This document shows, piece after piece, positions 1 to 9,359 of a stretch of 64,000 nt of DNA (positions within the stretch are counted from its first letter, which is position 1; each line of letters begins with the position of its first letter). The position numbers were made by a program, and so were the translations under genes. The notes beneath the pieces are model-generated. The model saw nothing but the letters and a program-made list of their open reading frames with translations. It made no database searches and was not told the DNA's origin. Origin of the DNA: Roseomonas aeriglobus (GTDB lineage: Bacteria; Pseudomonadota; Alphaproteobacteria; Sphingomonadales; Sphingomonadaceae); contig JAFHKN010000002.1 in NCBI GenBank assembly GCA_016937575.1, forward strand, positions 3,283,001-3,347,000. Reading direction: 5' to 3'.

Positions 1-348
1 CGGCCGGTCGACCGGATCGTTGCGCCCGACTTCATGCCGGACAATATCCGCTGGTCGGGCGGGCGGCTGCTTGTGGCGGGCATGCGGCTCGACGAGCCCG
101 CATGCGGCGGACTGCGCGCGGTCGTCGATGGCGTTGCAGACCCGATGCTGTGCCATCGCGGCTGGGTGGTCGGCGCCGTCGATCGCACGGCACGTCGGAT
201 CGCGACCGTGGCCTATGGGGGCCCGCAGGCGCACTTCAACGGCCTGTCTGCCGCGGCGATCATTGGCGATCGGCTGTGGCTCGGATCCTTCCAGTCCGAT
301 CGGATCGCCTACACCTCCCTGCCGAAACCCGAGAGTGCCACGCCATGA
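1..348 (+). CDS. SMP-30/gluconolactonase-like beta-propeller protein, C-terminal part
   Basis: The frame is open from the first base of the window, so the start lies outside it and about 115 C-terminal residues remain. The segment FMPDNIRWSGGRLLVAGM and a later GDRLWLGSFQSDRIA look like blades of the SMP-30/strictosidine-synthase beta-propeller family, which often contains lactonases and esterases. The stop codon TGA overlaps the ATG of the next gene (ATGA), so the two are probably co-translated. That would place a lactonase-like enzyme next to quinate/shikimate catabolism. The family call rests on a short stretch and no catalytic residue can be checked. Confidence 0.55.
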   Translation, partial: RPVDRIVAPDFMPDNIRWSGGRLLVAGMRLDEPACGGLRAVVDGVADPMLCHRGWVVGAVDRTARRIATVAYGGPQAHFNGLSAAAIIGDRLWLGSFQSDRIAYTSLPKPESATP

Positions 349-2207
349 CCAGCCTCAACGCCATCGCGACCGTGTCGATCAGCGGGACGCTGGAGGACAA
401 GCTGCGCGCCGCCGCCGCGGCCGGGTTCCGTGCGGTCGAGATATTCGACACCGACTTCGTCGCATCCGCCCTGACCGCCGAGCAAGTCCGCGCGCTGCTG
501 GACAGCCTGGGCCTCGCGTGCGTGCTCTACCAGCCGCTGCGCGACGTCGAGGGGATGCCCGAGCCGCACCGGACCCGCGCGCTAGCCCGGGCGCGCCAGA
601 AGTTCGAAGTCATGCGGACGCTCGGCTGCGACCGGCTGTTGCTGTGTTCGAACACCTCACCGCTCGCGTCCGGCGACCGCGACACGATCGTTGCCGATCT
701 GCGCGCGGTGGGCGACATTGCCGCGGAATATGGCGTCACCGTCGGCTATGAAGCGCTCGCCTGGGGCCGCCACGTCGCCGATCACCGCGACGTCTGGGAC
801 ATCGTCCAGGCGGTCGACCATCCGAACATCGGCATCCTGCTCGACAGCTTCCATTCGCTTGCGCGGCGAATTCCGATCGAATCCATCCGCGCGATCGATC
901 CAGCGAAGCTCGTCTTCATCCAGCTAGCCGACGCGCCACTGCTCGACATGGACTATCTTTACTGGAGCCGCCATTTCCGCAGCCTGCCCGCGCAAGGGGG
1001 GTTCGACCTGACCGCCTATGTCGCCGAGATTCTTAGGATCGGCTATGACGGGCCGCTGAGCCTGGAGATCTTCAACGACCGCTTCCGCGGCAGTTCGGCC
1101 GAGATGATCGCGCGCGATGGCCTCCGCTCGCTCGATGCGCTGCGCGATGCGGCGGCGCGGAAGCTGGGGCGTGAGACGACAATGCCCGCCCGCGCCAAGA
1201 TCGACCGCGTCGAGTTCGTCGAATTTGCAGTCGCCGAGAAGGATGCCAATGAGCTTGCCGCGATGCTGCACAGTGCCGGCTTCGACCGGGTCGGGCATCA
1301 CCGCAGCAAGAGGGTCGATCTGTGGCGCGCGGGCAACGTCAACTTCGTCCTGAATTACGAGGACGATGGCTTCGCCGCCAGCTATCGCACCGTTCACGGC
1401 ACCGCGATCTGCGCGATCGGGCTGGTCGTTGCCGATGGTCCGGCGGCTGTCGCGCGCGCGCGGGCGCTTGGCGTGCCAGAACATCCCAGCGATCTGCCAG
1501 CGATGCCCGCGCTGCGCGGCGTCGCGGGCAGTCTGGTCTATGTCCTCGACATCGAAGCGGCGCGGACGATCTGGGACGACGAATTCGTGATCGACGCCGC
1601 GCCTGACGGGCCGCGCGTGGATGTCCTGGCGATCGACCACCTCGCGGCGACCGTCCACCATGACGAATTCCTGTCGTGGCAACTCTACTGGCGCGCGCTG
1701 TTCGACGTTCAGGTACAGACACCGCAGGACGTGATCGATCCCAACGGCCTGGTCCAGAGCCAGGCGATCCAGAACCGCGAGGGGAGTTTCCGCATCACGC
1801 TGAACAGCACGGACGCCCCCGGCGCGCTGTCGGCGCGGTTCCTGACGCAATCCTTCGGCGCGGGGTTCCAGCACATCGCCCTGCGCGTCTCGGACGTCGC
1901 CGGAACCGCGGCGGCGCTGGCGGCACGCGGGCTCGAACGCCTGCCGATCCCGGCGAATTACCATGACGACGTGGCGGCGAAATTCGGCCTGTCCGACGAC
2001 GAGACTGCGGTGCTACGGCAGTATGGTATCCTGATCGACGAAGAAGCCCCCGGCCGCCGCTATCACCAGCTGTACAGCCGGGCGTTTGCGCGGACGTTCT
2101 TCTTCGAATTCGTCGATCGCGCCGATTACGATGGCTATGGTGCGCCCAATGCGCCGATCCGGCTGACGGCGCAGAACCGCTTTCGCCCTGCGCCGCCGCT
2201 CGATTGA
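345..2207 (+). CDS. quiC: Two-domain 3-dehydroshikimate dehydratase (QuiC type)
   Basis: A 620-aa protein, close to the usual length of bacterial two-domain QuiC enzymes. Residues 1 to about 275 form a sugar-phosphate-isomerase-like TIM barrel with metal-site segments YEALAWGRH, LLDSFHS, FIQLADAP and LEIFND. Residues about 285-620 are a vicinal-oxygen-chelate half resembling 4-hydroxyphenylpyruvate dioxygenase (FQHIALRVSDV, and a C-terminal FFFEFVDR). The reaction is dehydration of 3-dehydroshikimate to protocatechuate in the cytoplasm, which channels quinate and shikimate into the beta-ketoadipate pathway. I chose the ATG at 345 because it overlaps the previous stop as ATGA; the longer upstream frame has no family similarity. 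The convergent transporter begins its stop codon 4 bases downstream. Confidence 0.88.
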   Translation: MTSLNAIATVSISGTLEDKLRAAAAAGFRAVEIFDTDFVASALTAEQVRALLDSLGLACVLYQPLRDVEGMPEPHRTRALARARQKFEVMRTLGCDRLLLCSNTSPLASGDRDTIVADLRAVGDIAAEYGVTVGYEALAWGRHVADHRDVWDIVQAVDHPNIGILLDSFHSLARRIPIESIRAIDPAKLVFIQLADAPLLDMDYLYWSRHFRSLPAQGGFDLTAYVAEILRIGYDGPLSLEIFNDRFRGSSAEMIARDGLRSLDALRDAAARKLGRETTMPARAKIDRVEFVEFAVAEKDANELAAMLHSAGFDRVGHHRSKRVDLWRAGNVNFVLNYEDDGFAASYRTVHGTAICAIGLVVADGPAAVARARALGVPEHPSDLPAMPALRGVAGSLVYVLDIEAARTIWDDEFVIDAAPDGPRVDVLAIDHLAATVHHDEFLSWQLYWRALFDVQVQTPQDVIDPNGLVQSQAIQNREGSFRITLNSTDAPGALSARFLTQSFGAGFQHIALRVSDVAGTAAALAARGLERLPIPANYHDDVAAKFGLSDDETAVLRQYGILIDEEAPGRRYHQLYSRAFARTFFFEFVDRADYDGYGAPNAPIRLTAQNRFRPAPPLD

Positions 2208-2211
2208 CCGG

Positions 2212-3510
2212 TCAGTCGAGTACGATCCGCTTCACGTCGCCCAGCACGACGATATATGCCAGCGCGCCCAGCAGAGCGACGACGCCGATGAAGGCGAGCG
2301 CATAGAAGAAGCTGCCCGTCGCCGCGACGATCCCGCCCACGACCAGCGGCGTGACGATGCCGGCCAGGTTCGCCGCCAGGTTGAAGATGCCACCGGTAAC
2401 ACCCAGCATCCCTTCGGGCGCGATATCCGAAATCAATGTCCAGCCGAGCGCGGCCATGCCCTGCGCGAAGAAGGCGAGGCTCAGGATCGCGATGACCGCG
2501 GCGTTGCTCTCCACGAAGTTCGCAGCGATGATGGTCGATGCAAGCAACAGTCCGAGGATGATCGGCAGCTTGCGCGCGACATTGGGCGACTTGCCCTGCC
2601 GCAACATCCGGTCCGACCACCAGCCGCCAAACAGCACGCCGACCGATGCGGCGATGAACGGGGCGATCGCGAAGAAGCCGATCTTCAGCCAGTCCATGTG
2701 CCGCTCGGTCGCGAGGTAGGTCGGAAACCAGGTGAGGAAGAAGACGAGCGTCGAATTGCCCGCGAACTGGCCGAGGCAGATGCCCCACATCTGCCGCGTC
2801 TTGAGCAGCTTGCCTGCCGCCGACCAGTCGAAGCGCTGCACCGGCGGCTGGTCAAGCAGCGCGCCACCGGCGACGATCTCGTCGAGTTCCGCCTGGTTCG
2901 CGCGGCTCTGCCGCGGTTCGCGATAGCCACGCCACCACACGATCGCGAACAGCAGACCGATCACGCCAGCCCCGACGAACAGCGACCGCCAGCCAAACGT
3001 GGCAAGTGCCGCGAACAGCAGCGGGCTGAGGAACGCCAGGCCGATATATTCGCCGACCGTGTAGACTCCGGTCGCAAACGCACGTTCGTCGCGAGGAAAC
3101 CACGTCGCGACGACGCGGCTGTTCGCGGGAAAGCAGGGGCTCTCGGCAACGCCCAGTGCCAACCGCAGCCCGATGAGCGCCCCGACACCGTGGACAAACG
3201 CCTGCAGCAGCGTGAAAAACGACCAGAAAGCGACCGACAGGCAATAGGTCAGCCGCGTCCCGAAACGGTCGAGAAACGCGCCACCCGGCACCTGCGAGGC
3301 GGCATAGGACCAGCTGAACGCGGAGAAGATCACGCCCATCAGCGCAGCGTTGATCCCCAGCTCCTTGGTCAGCGCCGGTGCTGCCACGCCAAGAATCGTG
3401 CGGTCGAGATAATTGATGAGCGTGCCCGTGGCGATCAGCGACAACATGACATAGCGTTGTCGCGTGGGAGCAGGCTCGCCCGCATGCACAACAGTCCCCA
3501 CCATCGGCAT
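2212..3510 (-). CDS. MFS transporter, anion:cation symporter family
   Basis: A 432-aa protein with about 12 hydrophobic segments. The first-loop region INYLDRTILGVAAPAL and the following SAFSWSYAASQVPGGAFLDRFG are typical of the ACS family (ExuT, GarP, GudP, phthalate and quinate/dicarboxylate carriers). It probably imports an organic or sugar acid across the inner membrane with protons. Position next to quiC makes quinate, shikimate or a related acid a reasonable but unproved substrate. It is convergent with quiC, so it has its own promoter, upstream around 3540. The start ATG at 3510 is followed by a second possible ATG two codons later. Confidence 0.85.
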   Translation of the reverse strand: MPMVGTVVHAGEPAPTRQRYVMLSLIATGTLINYLDRTILGVAAPALTKELGINAALMGVIFSAFSWSYAASQVPGGAFLDRFGTRLTYCLSVAFWSFFTLLQAFVHGVGALIGLRLALGVAESPCFPANSRVVATWFPRDERAFATGVYTVGEYIGLAFLSPLLFAALATFGWRSLFVGAGVIGLLFAIVWWRGYREPRQSRANQAELDEIVAGGALLDQPPVQRFDWSAAGKLLKTRQMWGICLGQFAGNSTLVFFLTWFPTYLATERHMDWLKIGFFAIAPFIAASVGVLFGGWWSDRMLRQGKSPNVARKLPIILGLLLASTIIAANFVESNAAVIAILSLAFFAQGMAALGWTLISDIAPEGMLGVTGGIFNLAANLAGIVTPLVVGGIVAATGSFFYALAFIGVVALLGALAYIVVLGDVKRIVLD

Positions 3511-3537
3511 GGCCGCGGCTCCTCTCCCATGATCGTT

Positions 3538-3550
3538 GTATCAGTTATAC
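3538..3550. promoter_or_regulatory. Inverted repeat GTAT-N5-ATAC upstream of the MFS gene
   Basis: A perfect short dyad GTAT-CAGTT-ATAC lies about 28-40 bases before the transporter start, where an operator would be expected. The regulator is unknown; no regulator gene is adjacent. Short dyads of this size also occur by chance. Confidence 0.3.
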
Positions 3551-4085
3551 GGACCAGTTCGTAACAAAATCAAGGGTGGAAAGTCTGTCGCTTTTCCGAT
3601 CGCACCAGTTGCGATCTAAGCCTGCAGCTGTTGCATAGTCCCCGCCGCCATTCCTCGGCGCAGGCGAAGTGAAACAAACGCGAGGATCGTCAACGCGATG
3701 TTGCCGCCTTCGAAACGGGCGGTTGCGGCCCAGGCTGCTATTTGGTCGGATGATGAGCTGGTGAGCACGACGCTTCGGTCAACACGTTGGCCTAGGCGAA
3801 GCTGCATGAGGCCTGTCCGTTCAGCAAGTCGTCGCTCAGCGAGACGTCAATGCTTTAGCTTATCCGACGCCAAGGCTCAATGATGGACGCGACGACCTAC
3901 GATAAGCGCTATGAAATTTAGTCCCCTCGCCGCTGCGGCCTGAGCGAACGGCGACTTACGACGGTTGACGCCCTAAAGCAGCCGTTCCGGTTTCCACCCA
4001 TTATTGACGTCCGCGCCGTGTAAGGCGGCTCAAGTTCTGGCGATAAAATCAACACAGATCTCGGCAGACCTATTTTGCGCTTCAA
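3551..4085. other. Intergenic stretch, possible decayed transposase fragment
   Basis: No convincing gene is present. On the minus strand around 3616-3750 a frame reads ATARFEGGNIALTILAFVSLRLRR, which faintly resembles the C-terminal end of IS5-type transposases (the part after the last catalytic residue). It has no catalytic triad and no visible terminal repeats, so at most it is an eroded insertion-sequence remnant marking the junction between the catabolic genes and the accessory region. Confidence 0.25.
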
Positions 4086-4823
4086 CTAAAGATCAATCAG
4101 GTAAGCGCCATGTGAGCTTAACGACGCTCCACCACCCGATACGCTCGGCGCCGGAACATAGGGAAGCAAGTGAGAAAGCCTCGGCTGGTTGGTAAAAATC
4201 CAGGCCGCCAGCTCGCGCCAGTGTTCGATCCCCGGTTCAGGCGACTGCGTCGATCGCCACATTTTGGCAGCGAGCCAAGTCGACACCACATCGGATTCGC
4301 AGTAGCGTTCGATCCGCGCATATTCGCCCTGCGCGGCAAGTGCGGCGACGCTGGTGCCGGCGATATCCAGTTTCGCGGGGATGCCGAAGCCGGCGCATAC
4401 GTCGGCCAGTCGAGGTCGAACGGCGGCGCCGTTGCAAGTAATCTCGTCCAGAAGATCGTTGTGGAAACCAGCGTTCGATCGATTTCCGGCGCGTAGTAGC
4501 ATTGGGGTGTGCTCCCCAGTCATGGCGGCGCGAGCGAGAAGTACGGGGATGTCGAATCCTCGCCCGTTGTACGTCAGAAGCGTACGGCATCCTTCAAGGC
4601 GACGTTCGACCTCTGCGACGATGGCGCGCTCAGACATCATCGCGCGGGAAAACGTCTCGATCTCAAATCTGTGCCGCTGATCGCGGTTGCGCTCGACGGT
4701 CAGCAGCGACACGCATAGCAGCTGATGCAGTGGCCACGCCGGGAACCCGGCGGCGGGGTCAACGCCCGCATTCTTGCATGCGTCCAAGTCTACGACTGTC
4801 TCAATATCGAGAACAACATTCAT
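4086..4823 (-). CDS. Predicted 3'-5' exonuclease, PolB-exonuclease-like (DEDD superfamily)
   Basis: A 245-aa protein starting NVVLDIETVVD, the ExoI motif with D6 and E8. ExoII is seen in LLTYNGRGFDIPVL and ExoIII in ERYCESDVVSTW, where Y-x3-D fits DEDDy enzymes. This matches the stand-alone predicted PolB-like exonucleases that carry the proofreading fold without a polymerase. It would remove nucleotides from 3' DNA ends; the cellular role is unknown. A good Shine-Dalgarno sequence (GGAGATG) precedes the ATG at 4823. It is a lone gene, divergent from the next gene by about 360 bases. Confidence 0.75.
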   Translation of the reverse strand: MNVVLDIETVVDLDACKNAGVDPAAGFPAWPLHQLLCVSLLTVERNRDQRHRFEIETFSRAMMSERAIVAEVERRLEGCRTLLTYNGRGFDIPVLLARAAMTGEHTPMLLRAGNRSNAGFHNDLLDEITCNGAAVRPRLADVCAGFGIPAKLDIAGTSVAALAAQGEYARIERYCESDVVSTWLAAKMWRSTQSPEPGIEHWRELAAWIFTNQPRLSHLLPYVPAPSVSGGGASLSSHGAYLIDL

Positions 4824-5187
4824 TTCTCATCTCCTGTGTAACGACAGAAGACTTGCTTGAAATCCTTTGACGCGAGCCTCGCTTGCGTTCCGCCAAGGTC
4901 GCATCCTATCTGAAGCATGGCGGCGAAGCGAAGGCCGTTGCATCGCCGTAGACTTTCCGCTTTCGCGACGATTTAACGCGTGATATTTGTCGCTGCGTCG
5001 ATCGCTTTGAAGATGCGGGCCTTCGACAAGGGTCAGGTGGCGTGATCTGGGCGCCACAGGGAGAAGCAGCGGGGCGCGTCAACCCCCAGTCGGTCGTGGC
5101 CGCCCCCGAGTGCGGTCCAGCCCCTAGAAAGGGCAAACCCAACCCGATCGCTGCCAGGATGCGGTCCATAGCAAAGGCTATGGTCGT
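4824..5187. other. Intergenic stretch without recognisable gene
   Basis: About 360 bases separate two divergent genes. I see short open frames but none with family similarity or a credible ribosome binding site. It should hold the promoters of both flanking genes. Confidence 0.4.
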
Positions 5188-6480
5188 ATGCGCTCCAGCC
5201 CTGCCCCATCTAATCGTCGATTGCTAACCTACACTCAGGCGGCGAATGCGGTTGCGGAGAATGTGCGTGCTCTCGGCGGCGTCATTCCGGTCGCGACTCT
5301 GATTGCCAATAGGATCTGCGACGCCGGATCTGGGCCGCGTCTTCAACCTGCAGAATTTCAGGCAGCGAAACAATACCGCGATGCCACTCTTCGCAACACA
5401 TTGGCTACTAATACCGGGTTTGTGCCGGAACGTAATTTAAAGGCGATCAAAGATCACTTGTTTGCGATCACATCGCCCGAACGAAAGGAAGCGGTCGAGG
5501 AATGGGTGCTTGCTGACTGGATACACAGTCGACTGATTGATCACGCAGAGATGCTATTCAAGCTCAGCTCGACGCATCCCAAGGTCTACGAGGCGGCATT
5601 CGGCCCGTCTGTCAATCAGACGATTGAACTCGCCCGGCGCGGTAACGTGAAACATGCGTGGGTGCGCGACCTGTGCATCAATCAGGCTCGGTTCGTCCTG
5701 GTCGCTTCCGCTCATTATCGGACCAGGCATGTCCGCCAGATTGCGACCAGCCCGCTCGGCGGGCTCTTCTGCGGTATTGAAGATTGGAAGTCGGCTGGCC
5801 ACGTTCTGCTGACGACCATTGCTGAGCCGGCGCTGCGCATCCAGCGCATCTATGAATGCGCGCAGACCTTCCTCGGCACCGACAAAGCGGTCCGAAATGT
5901 GCTGGCAGAGAAAAAGCTGCTGCTCAACAACGAGGCAGGCGACTTTGTCCACTTGGTCGCACTTGAAGTCCGCGCCATTCTCCAGCGTCGCCAGATCGAT
6001 CCGGGTAAGGTCGAGGCGTTCCTCGATCAGACTTGGGACCCACTCGTCGAAGCCGGCGCGATCACCCGCAAGACCGTCAGAGACGAGGGCCTGAACAACA
6101 TCAGCCTGAGCAGTCTGTGGTATGGGCTCGAACCCTCCGAGCTTTCCGCGTACATCGCGATACAGTTACTGAAGGCTCTGAACGCGGTCGATGACTTGGT
6201 TGATCGCGCATTGCTCGGGCGAAAAGGTCAGCTCGTCGCTTGGGAGCCGACTAAGGCCGCAGCCACAATAGCGACGACGATCCTGCGTTATGAAAGCAGG
6301 CCCGATCGCGAAACCGTCCAGATGGGTAAGAGCAGAAGCGGAGGCGATGGCGGCATCGATGCGGGATTTAACGGCTCGCGCAAACCATTGGCTACGATGC
6401 TCGAGAAAATAAGTGATCCCGCCATCGAAAAGGCGGTGTCGGACGTCTTCGGTATAGATCCGACGAGGCTTTTCCTGTGA
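5188..6480 (+). CDS. Hypothetical protein, 430 aa
   Basis: An intact, mostly soluble and helix-rich protein that I do not recognise. It has no signal peptide, no long hydrophobic segment and no nucleotide-binding loop. The middle (SPLGGLFCGIEDWKSAGHVLLTTIAEPALRIQ, given here only as a landmark around residues 190-225) and the segment ALNAVDDLVDRALLGRKGQL near residue 350 look like ordered alpha-helical domain. Base composition is lower in GC than the trb genes, which hints at a different origin. It is followed on the same strand by a tiny frame and the methyltransferase-recombinase gene, so it may be part of an older integrated segment. The N-terminal start is uncertain; an ATG further in is possible. 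Confidence 0.6.
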   Translation: MRSSPAPSNRRLLTYTQAANAVAENVRALGGVIPVATLIANRICDAGSGPRLQPAEFQAAKQYRDATLRNTLATNTGFVPERNLKAIKDHLFAITSPERKEAVEEWVLADWIHSRLIDHAEMLFKLSSTHPKVYEAAFGPSVNQTIELARRGNVKHAWVRDLCINQARFVLVASAHYRTRHVRQIATSPLGGLFCGIEDWKSAGHVLLTTIAEPALRIQRIYECAQTFLGTDKAVRNVLAEKKLLLNNEAGDFVHLVALEVRAILQRRQIDPGKVEAFLDQTWDPLVEAGAITRKTVRDEGLNNISLSSLWYGLEPSELSAYIAIQLLKALNAVDDLVDRALLGRKGQLVAWEPTKAAATIATTILRYESRPDRETVQMGKSRSGGDGGIDAGFNGSRKPLATMLEKISDPAIEKAVSDVFGIDPTRLFL

Positions 6481-6540
6481 GGTCGGTTTTACACGTCGGG
6501 TTACCGGGGGTGCCTCCGCGAATCGGCTCAAGGCTCGTGG

Positions 6541-6693
6541 ATGAGCACCACGCTGTCTTCACCCCGAGTGATCGATCGGTTGCCGGAAACTCTTCCAATC
6601 GATCGTTCAGAATCCGAGTGGCTCCTCTCGCTCCTGAGCGCAGACGAACTCAGCTACATCTTCGACGGGCACGCCGGTCATGTCGAAGACTAA
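6541..6693 (+). CDS. Small hypothetical protein, 50 aa
   Basis: The frame opens with ATG at 6541 (MSTTLSSPRVIDRLPE) and ends at TAA 6691-6693, overlapping the start of the next gene by 14 bases. The overlap and the ordered-looking C-terminal helix (SEWLLSLLSADELSYIF) suggest translational coupling with the methyltransferase-recombinase frame. No family was recognised and it is short enough to be accidental. Confidence 0.4.
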   Translation: MSTTLSSPRVIDRLPETLPIDRSESEWLLSLLSADELSYIFDGHAGHVED

Positions 6694-9313
6694 GCGCGTT
6701 TCTCCGAGCGTCGCGCATGCGGCCTCCCGCGGCGACCTTCCTGCGGACGAGCTTTACGACCAGTATGACACGTCTGAGGATGTCGTGACGCTTTGTCTCG
6801 ATATTCTCCGTGAGCATTGCAAGCTGGACGACATGCTGATGGTCGATCCGTGTGCAGGCACCGGTCAATTCTTCAACCGATTTCCCTCCGGCAGCCTGGG
6901 CTATGAAATCGACCGTGAGTGCGACGGCGTGATCAAGGCAGACTTCTTCGACGTCACGCTGGAGAGTGATCGCCCGATCGCAGTAGTCGGCAATCCGCCC
7001 TATGGCTCTAACGGAAACTTGGCCAAAGACTTCTTCAATCATGCAGCAAAGTGGGCCGACGTGGTCTCGATGATCTTGCCGCGCTCATTCCGGAAGCCTT
7101 CGGTTCAAAACAAACTCGACAAAAACTTCCGCCTTCTGAGAGATGTAGATCTACCTCCCAACGCGTTCATATTCCGTGAGGCCCCGTACGACGTTAAGAC
7201 CGTCTTTCAGATCTGGGTACGCTGCCGCGAACCTCGGGAACTGCACCGCTTGGAGAGAAAGCATCCGGACTTCGAGTTCACGACCGCCGACCGTGCCGAC
7301 TTCGCTATCCGACGCATTGGCGCACGCGCAGGCGCGATCCACCACGATCCTCTCACTGCAAACCCTGCGTCGCATTACTTCATCGCGGGCGATGTCAAGG
7401 CTGCCATGGCGCAGATCAACTTCAAGGCCGTCGCCAGCAATGTGGCAAGCATCCGCAGTTTGTCGCAGGCTGAAATCGTCGTTCTCTACGACGAGTTCCT
7501 CCGCCAATCTCCGCCAACTCCGAAAGGGCCGATCATGTCTAAAGCTCGAGTCGAACGCGCGCTCGGCTATGTCCGGGTTTCCACGCAGCGTCAGGCCGAC
7601 GGTGGTATCAGCCTCGACAACCAGGAACAGCTGTTGGCTGCGCATTACGCTCAGCGCGGCATCGAACTTGTCGACATCTACCGCGATGGTGGTTTCAGCG
7701 GCACCACCGAGAACCGGCCCGGCTTTCAGGCGCTGATCGAGCACGCGCTCCGTTCGGGCAGCGGCATCACCGAGATCGGCGTGTACAGCTTCTCCCGCCT
7801 GTTTCGCGACCATTATCTGCTCGAACATTACCGCCGCAAGCTCAAGCGCGCCGGTGTGCGCATCGTCGCGATTACCCAGGAAGTCGGCCAGGATGCCGAA
7901 GGCGACCTCGTCCGCTCCGTTCTGTCCAACTTCGACGAGTATCAGTCGCGCCAGACCGCCAAGTTTACGCGCGACACGATGAAGCGCAATGCCGAAGCCG
8001 GGTTCTGGAACGGAGCGGTTCCGCCGTTCGGCTATGTCGCCGAAGTCGCCGAGATGCGCGGTCCCAAGGCGAAGAAGCGGCTGGCGATCGAACCGTCCGA
8101 GGCGCTGCAGGTCCAGCAGATCTACCGCATGAAGCGGATCGGGATCGGCCACGGCCCGATGGGCTACAAGAAGATCGTCTGCCATCTCAACGCCAGCGGC
8201 GCGACCCTGCGCGGGCGCAAGTGGCATGTGTCGAACGTTAAGGACATCCTCCAGCGCTCCACCTATCGCGGCAAGCACGTCTATGGGGTCAACGACACCC
8301 GGAACGGGATCAAGCGCCCGGAAGAGGAATGGCAGATCATCGACGTGCCCGCCATCATCCCGGAGGACGAATGGCTCGAGGTTCAGGCAGGTATCGCCCG
8401 CAACGCTCGGCACATCACGGCGCCGACGTTCGTGACCGGGCCGACGATGCTCGCCGGCATCGCCAAGTGCGGACACCCCGAGTGCGGGCATGCTCTTACG
8501 ATCGCGACCGGTAAGGGGGGGCGCTATCGCTACTATCGGTGCTCGCGCAATCTGCGCCGCGGCGAGACTGCTTGCCAGGGCACGAGCATCCGTGACGAAA
8601 AGCTCGAGACGATCGTTGTCGATGCCTTGGCCGAGCGAGTCCTGCGCCCGGAGAGGCTTCAGCAGCTTCTGGCCAATCTGCTTGACGACAGCTCTGCCGC
8701 CATGCGCGAGCGGCAGGCTCACCTCAAGGCACTGCGCACCGAGCGTACCCGCGTCGAGGGTGCGATCCAGAATATGTTCGATTTTATCGAACAAGGGGTC
8801 GTGTCGCCCCGCGACGCCGATTTCACCGCGCGCCTTGCCGCGCAGCGCACCCGGCGCGCCGATCTTGAGCAGGAAATCCTGCTGGTCGAACGGCAACTGT
8901 CCTCTGCCGACCGACGCGTCACCCCCGAAGCCGTCGCCCGGCTCGGCGACGTCATCCTGACCAAGTTGCGCGATACCGATCCCACCACGCGGCAGGGTTA
9001 TGCCCGCCGCTTCATCACCAAGGTGGTCGTCGCACCGACGACGATCACCATCACCGGGCCGATCAAGCCGTTGGAAATCGCTGCTGATGGCGGTGCCGAC
9101 CAACAGGCACCGCTGGTGCCCTCTCTTGATCGGGAGTGGTGCCCAGAAGAGGACTCGAAAAGGGTTCAGGAGCCCCAGAAATCTCCCGTTTTCGAGAACT
9201 GGTATAGGCCGATACCTTCACCGATACCCTCGCACTTTTTTGCTGAGAAGGTTCGAGTCCCAAAGGTGCAAATCGCGGACTTCGCGCCGCCGATTCGCAG
9301 CGCCATGTTTTGA
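6680..9313 (+). CDS. Adenine methyltransferase-like domain joined in frame to a large serine recombinase
   Basis: One open frame of 877 codons holds two proteins' worth of sequence. Residues 1 to about 285 look like an N6-adenine DNA methyltransferase: SAM loop DPCAGTGQF near 56 and catalytic NPPYG near 112. Residues 286-877 are a large serine recombinase: resolvase domain with ALGYVRVSTQRQ containing the nucleophilic serine, YSFSRLFRD, a recombinase domain, a zinc ribbon (CGHPECGHALT and YRCSRNLRRG with CQG) and a coiled-coil. Its own ATG at 7535 follows AAAGGG with suitable spacing, so the recombinase may be made separately and the fusion may reflect integration into, or erosion of, the methyltransferase gene. 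It is the only integrase-type gene in the window and so the leading candidate for moving the element. Confidence 0.8.
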   Translation: MSKTKRVSPSVAHAASRGDLPADELYDQYDTSEDVVTLCLDILREHCKLDDMLMVDPCAGTGQFFNRFPSGSLGYEIDRECDGVIKADFFDVTLESDRPIAVVGNPPYGSNGNLAKDFFNHAAKWADVVSMILPRSFRKPSVQNKLDKNFRLLRDVDLPPNAFIFREAPYDVKTVFQIWVRCREPRELHRLERKHPDFEFTTADRADFAIRRIGARAGAIHHDPLTANPASHYFIAGDVKAAMAQINFKAVASNVASIRSLSQAEIVVLYDEFLRQSPPTPKGPIMSKARVERALGYVRVSTQRQADGGISLDNQEQLLAAHYAQRGIELVDIYRDGGFSGTTENRPGFQALIEHALRSGSGITEIGVYSFSRLFRDHYLLEHYRRKLKRAGVRIVAITQEVGQDAEGDLVRSVLSNFDEYQSRQTAKFTRDTMKRNAEAGFWNGAVPPFGYVAEVAEMRGPKAKKRLAIEPSEALQVQQIYRMKRIGIGHGPMGYKKIVCHLNASGATLRGRKWHVSNVKDILQRSTYRGKHVYGVNDTRNGIKRPEEEWQIIDVPAIIPEDEWLEVQAGIARNARHITAPTFVTGPTMLAGIAKCGHPECGHALTIATGKGGRYRYYRCSRNLRRGETACQGTSIRDEKLETIVVDALAERVLRPERLQQLLANLLDDSSAAMRERQAHLKALRTERTRVEGAIQNMFDFIEQGVVSPRDADFTARLAAQRTRRADLEQEILLVERQLSSADRRVTPEAVARLGDVILTKLRDTDPTTRQGYARRFITKVVVAPTTITITGPIKPLEIAADGGADQQAPLVPSLDREWCPEEDSKRVQEPQKSPVFENWYRPIPSPIPSHFFAEKVRVPKVQIADFAPPIRSAMF
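7525..7537 (+). promoter_or_regulatory. Ribosome binding site and internal start of the serine recombinase
   Basis: The bases AAAGGG precede an in-frame ATG at 7535 by about six bases. The protein from this ATG (MSKARVERALGYVRVS) begins exactly where serine recombinases normally begin. This supports an independent 592-aa recombinase in addition to, or instead of, the 877-aa fusion. Confidence 0.5.
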
Positions 9314-9359
9314 GCGGTCAGGTTACGCAGTCGGTCTGAAAGGATGATGTCCGACAGGC

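Noticed and set aside
7151..9103. 650-codon minus-strand frame opposite the recombinase
   Set aside because: No domain is recognisable, and the plus strand encodes a full serine recombinase.
9247..9270. tRNA-like TpsiC arm (GGTTCGAGTCC) at the end of the recombinase gene
   Set aside because: The flanking bases do not pair into a T stem and no acceptor, D or anticodon arm is present; the bases lie in the coding frame of the recombinase.
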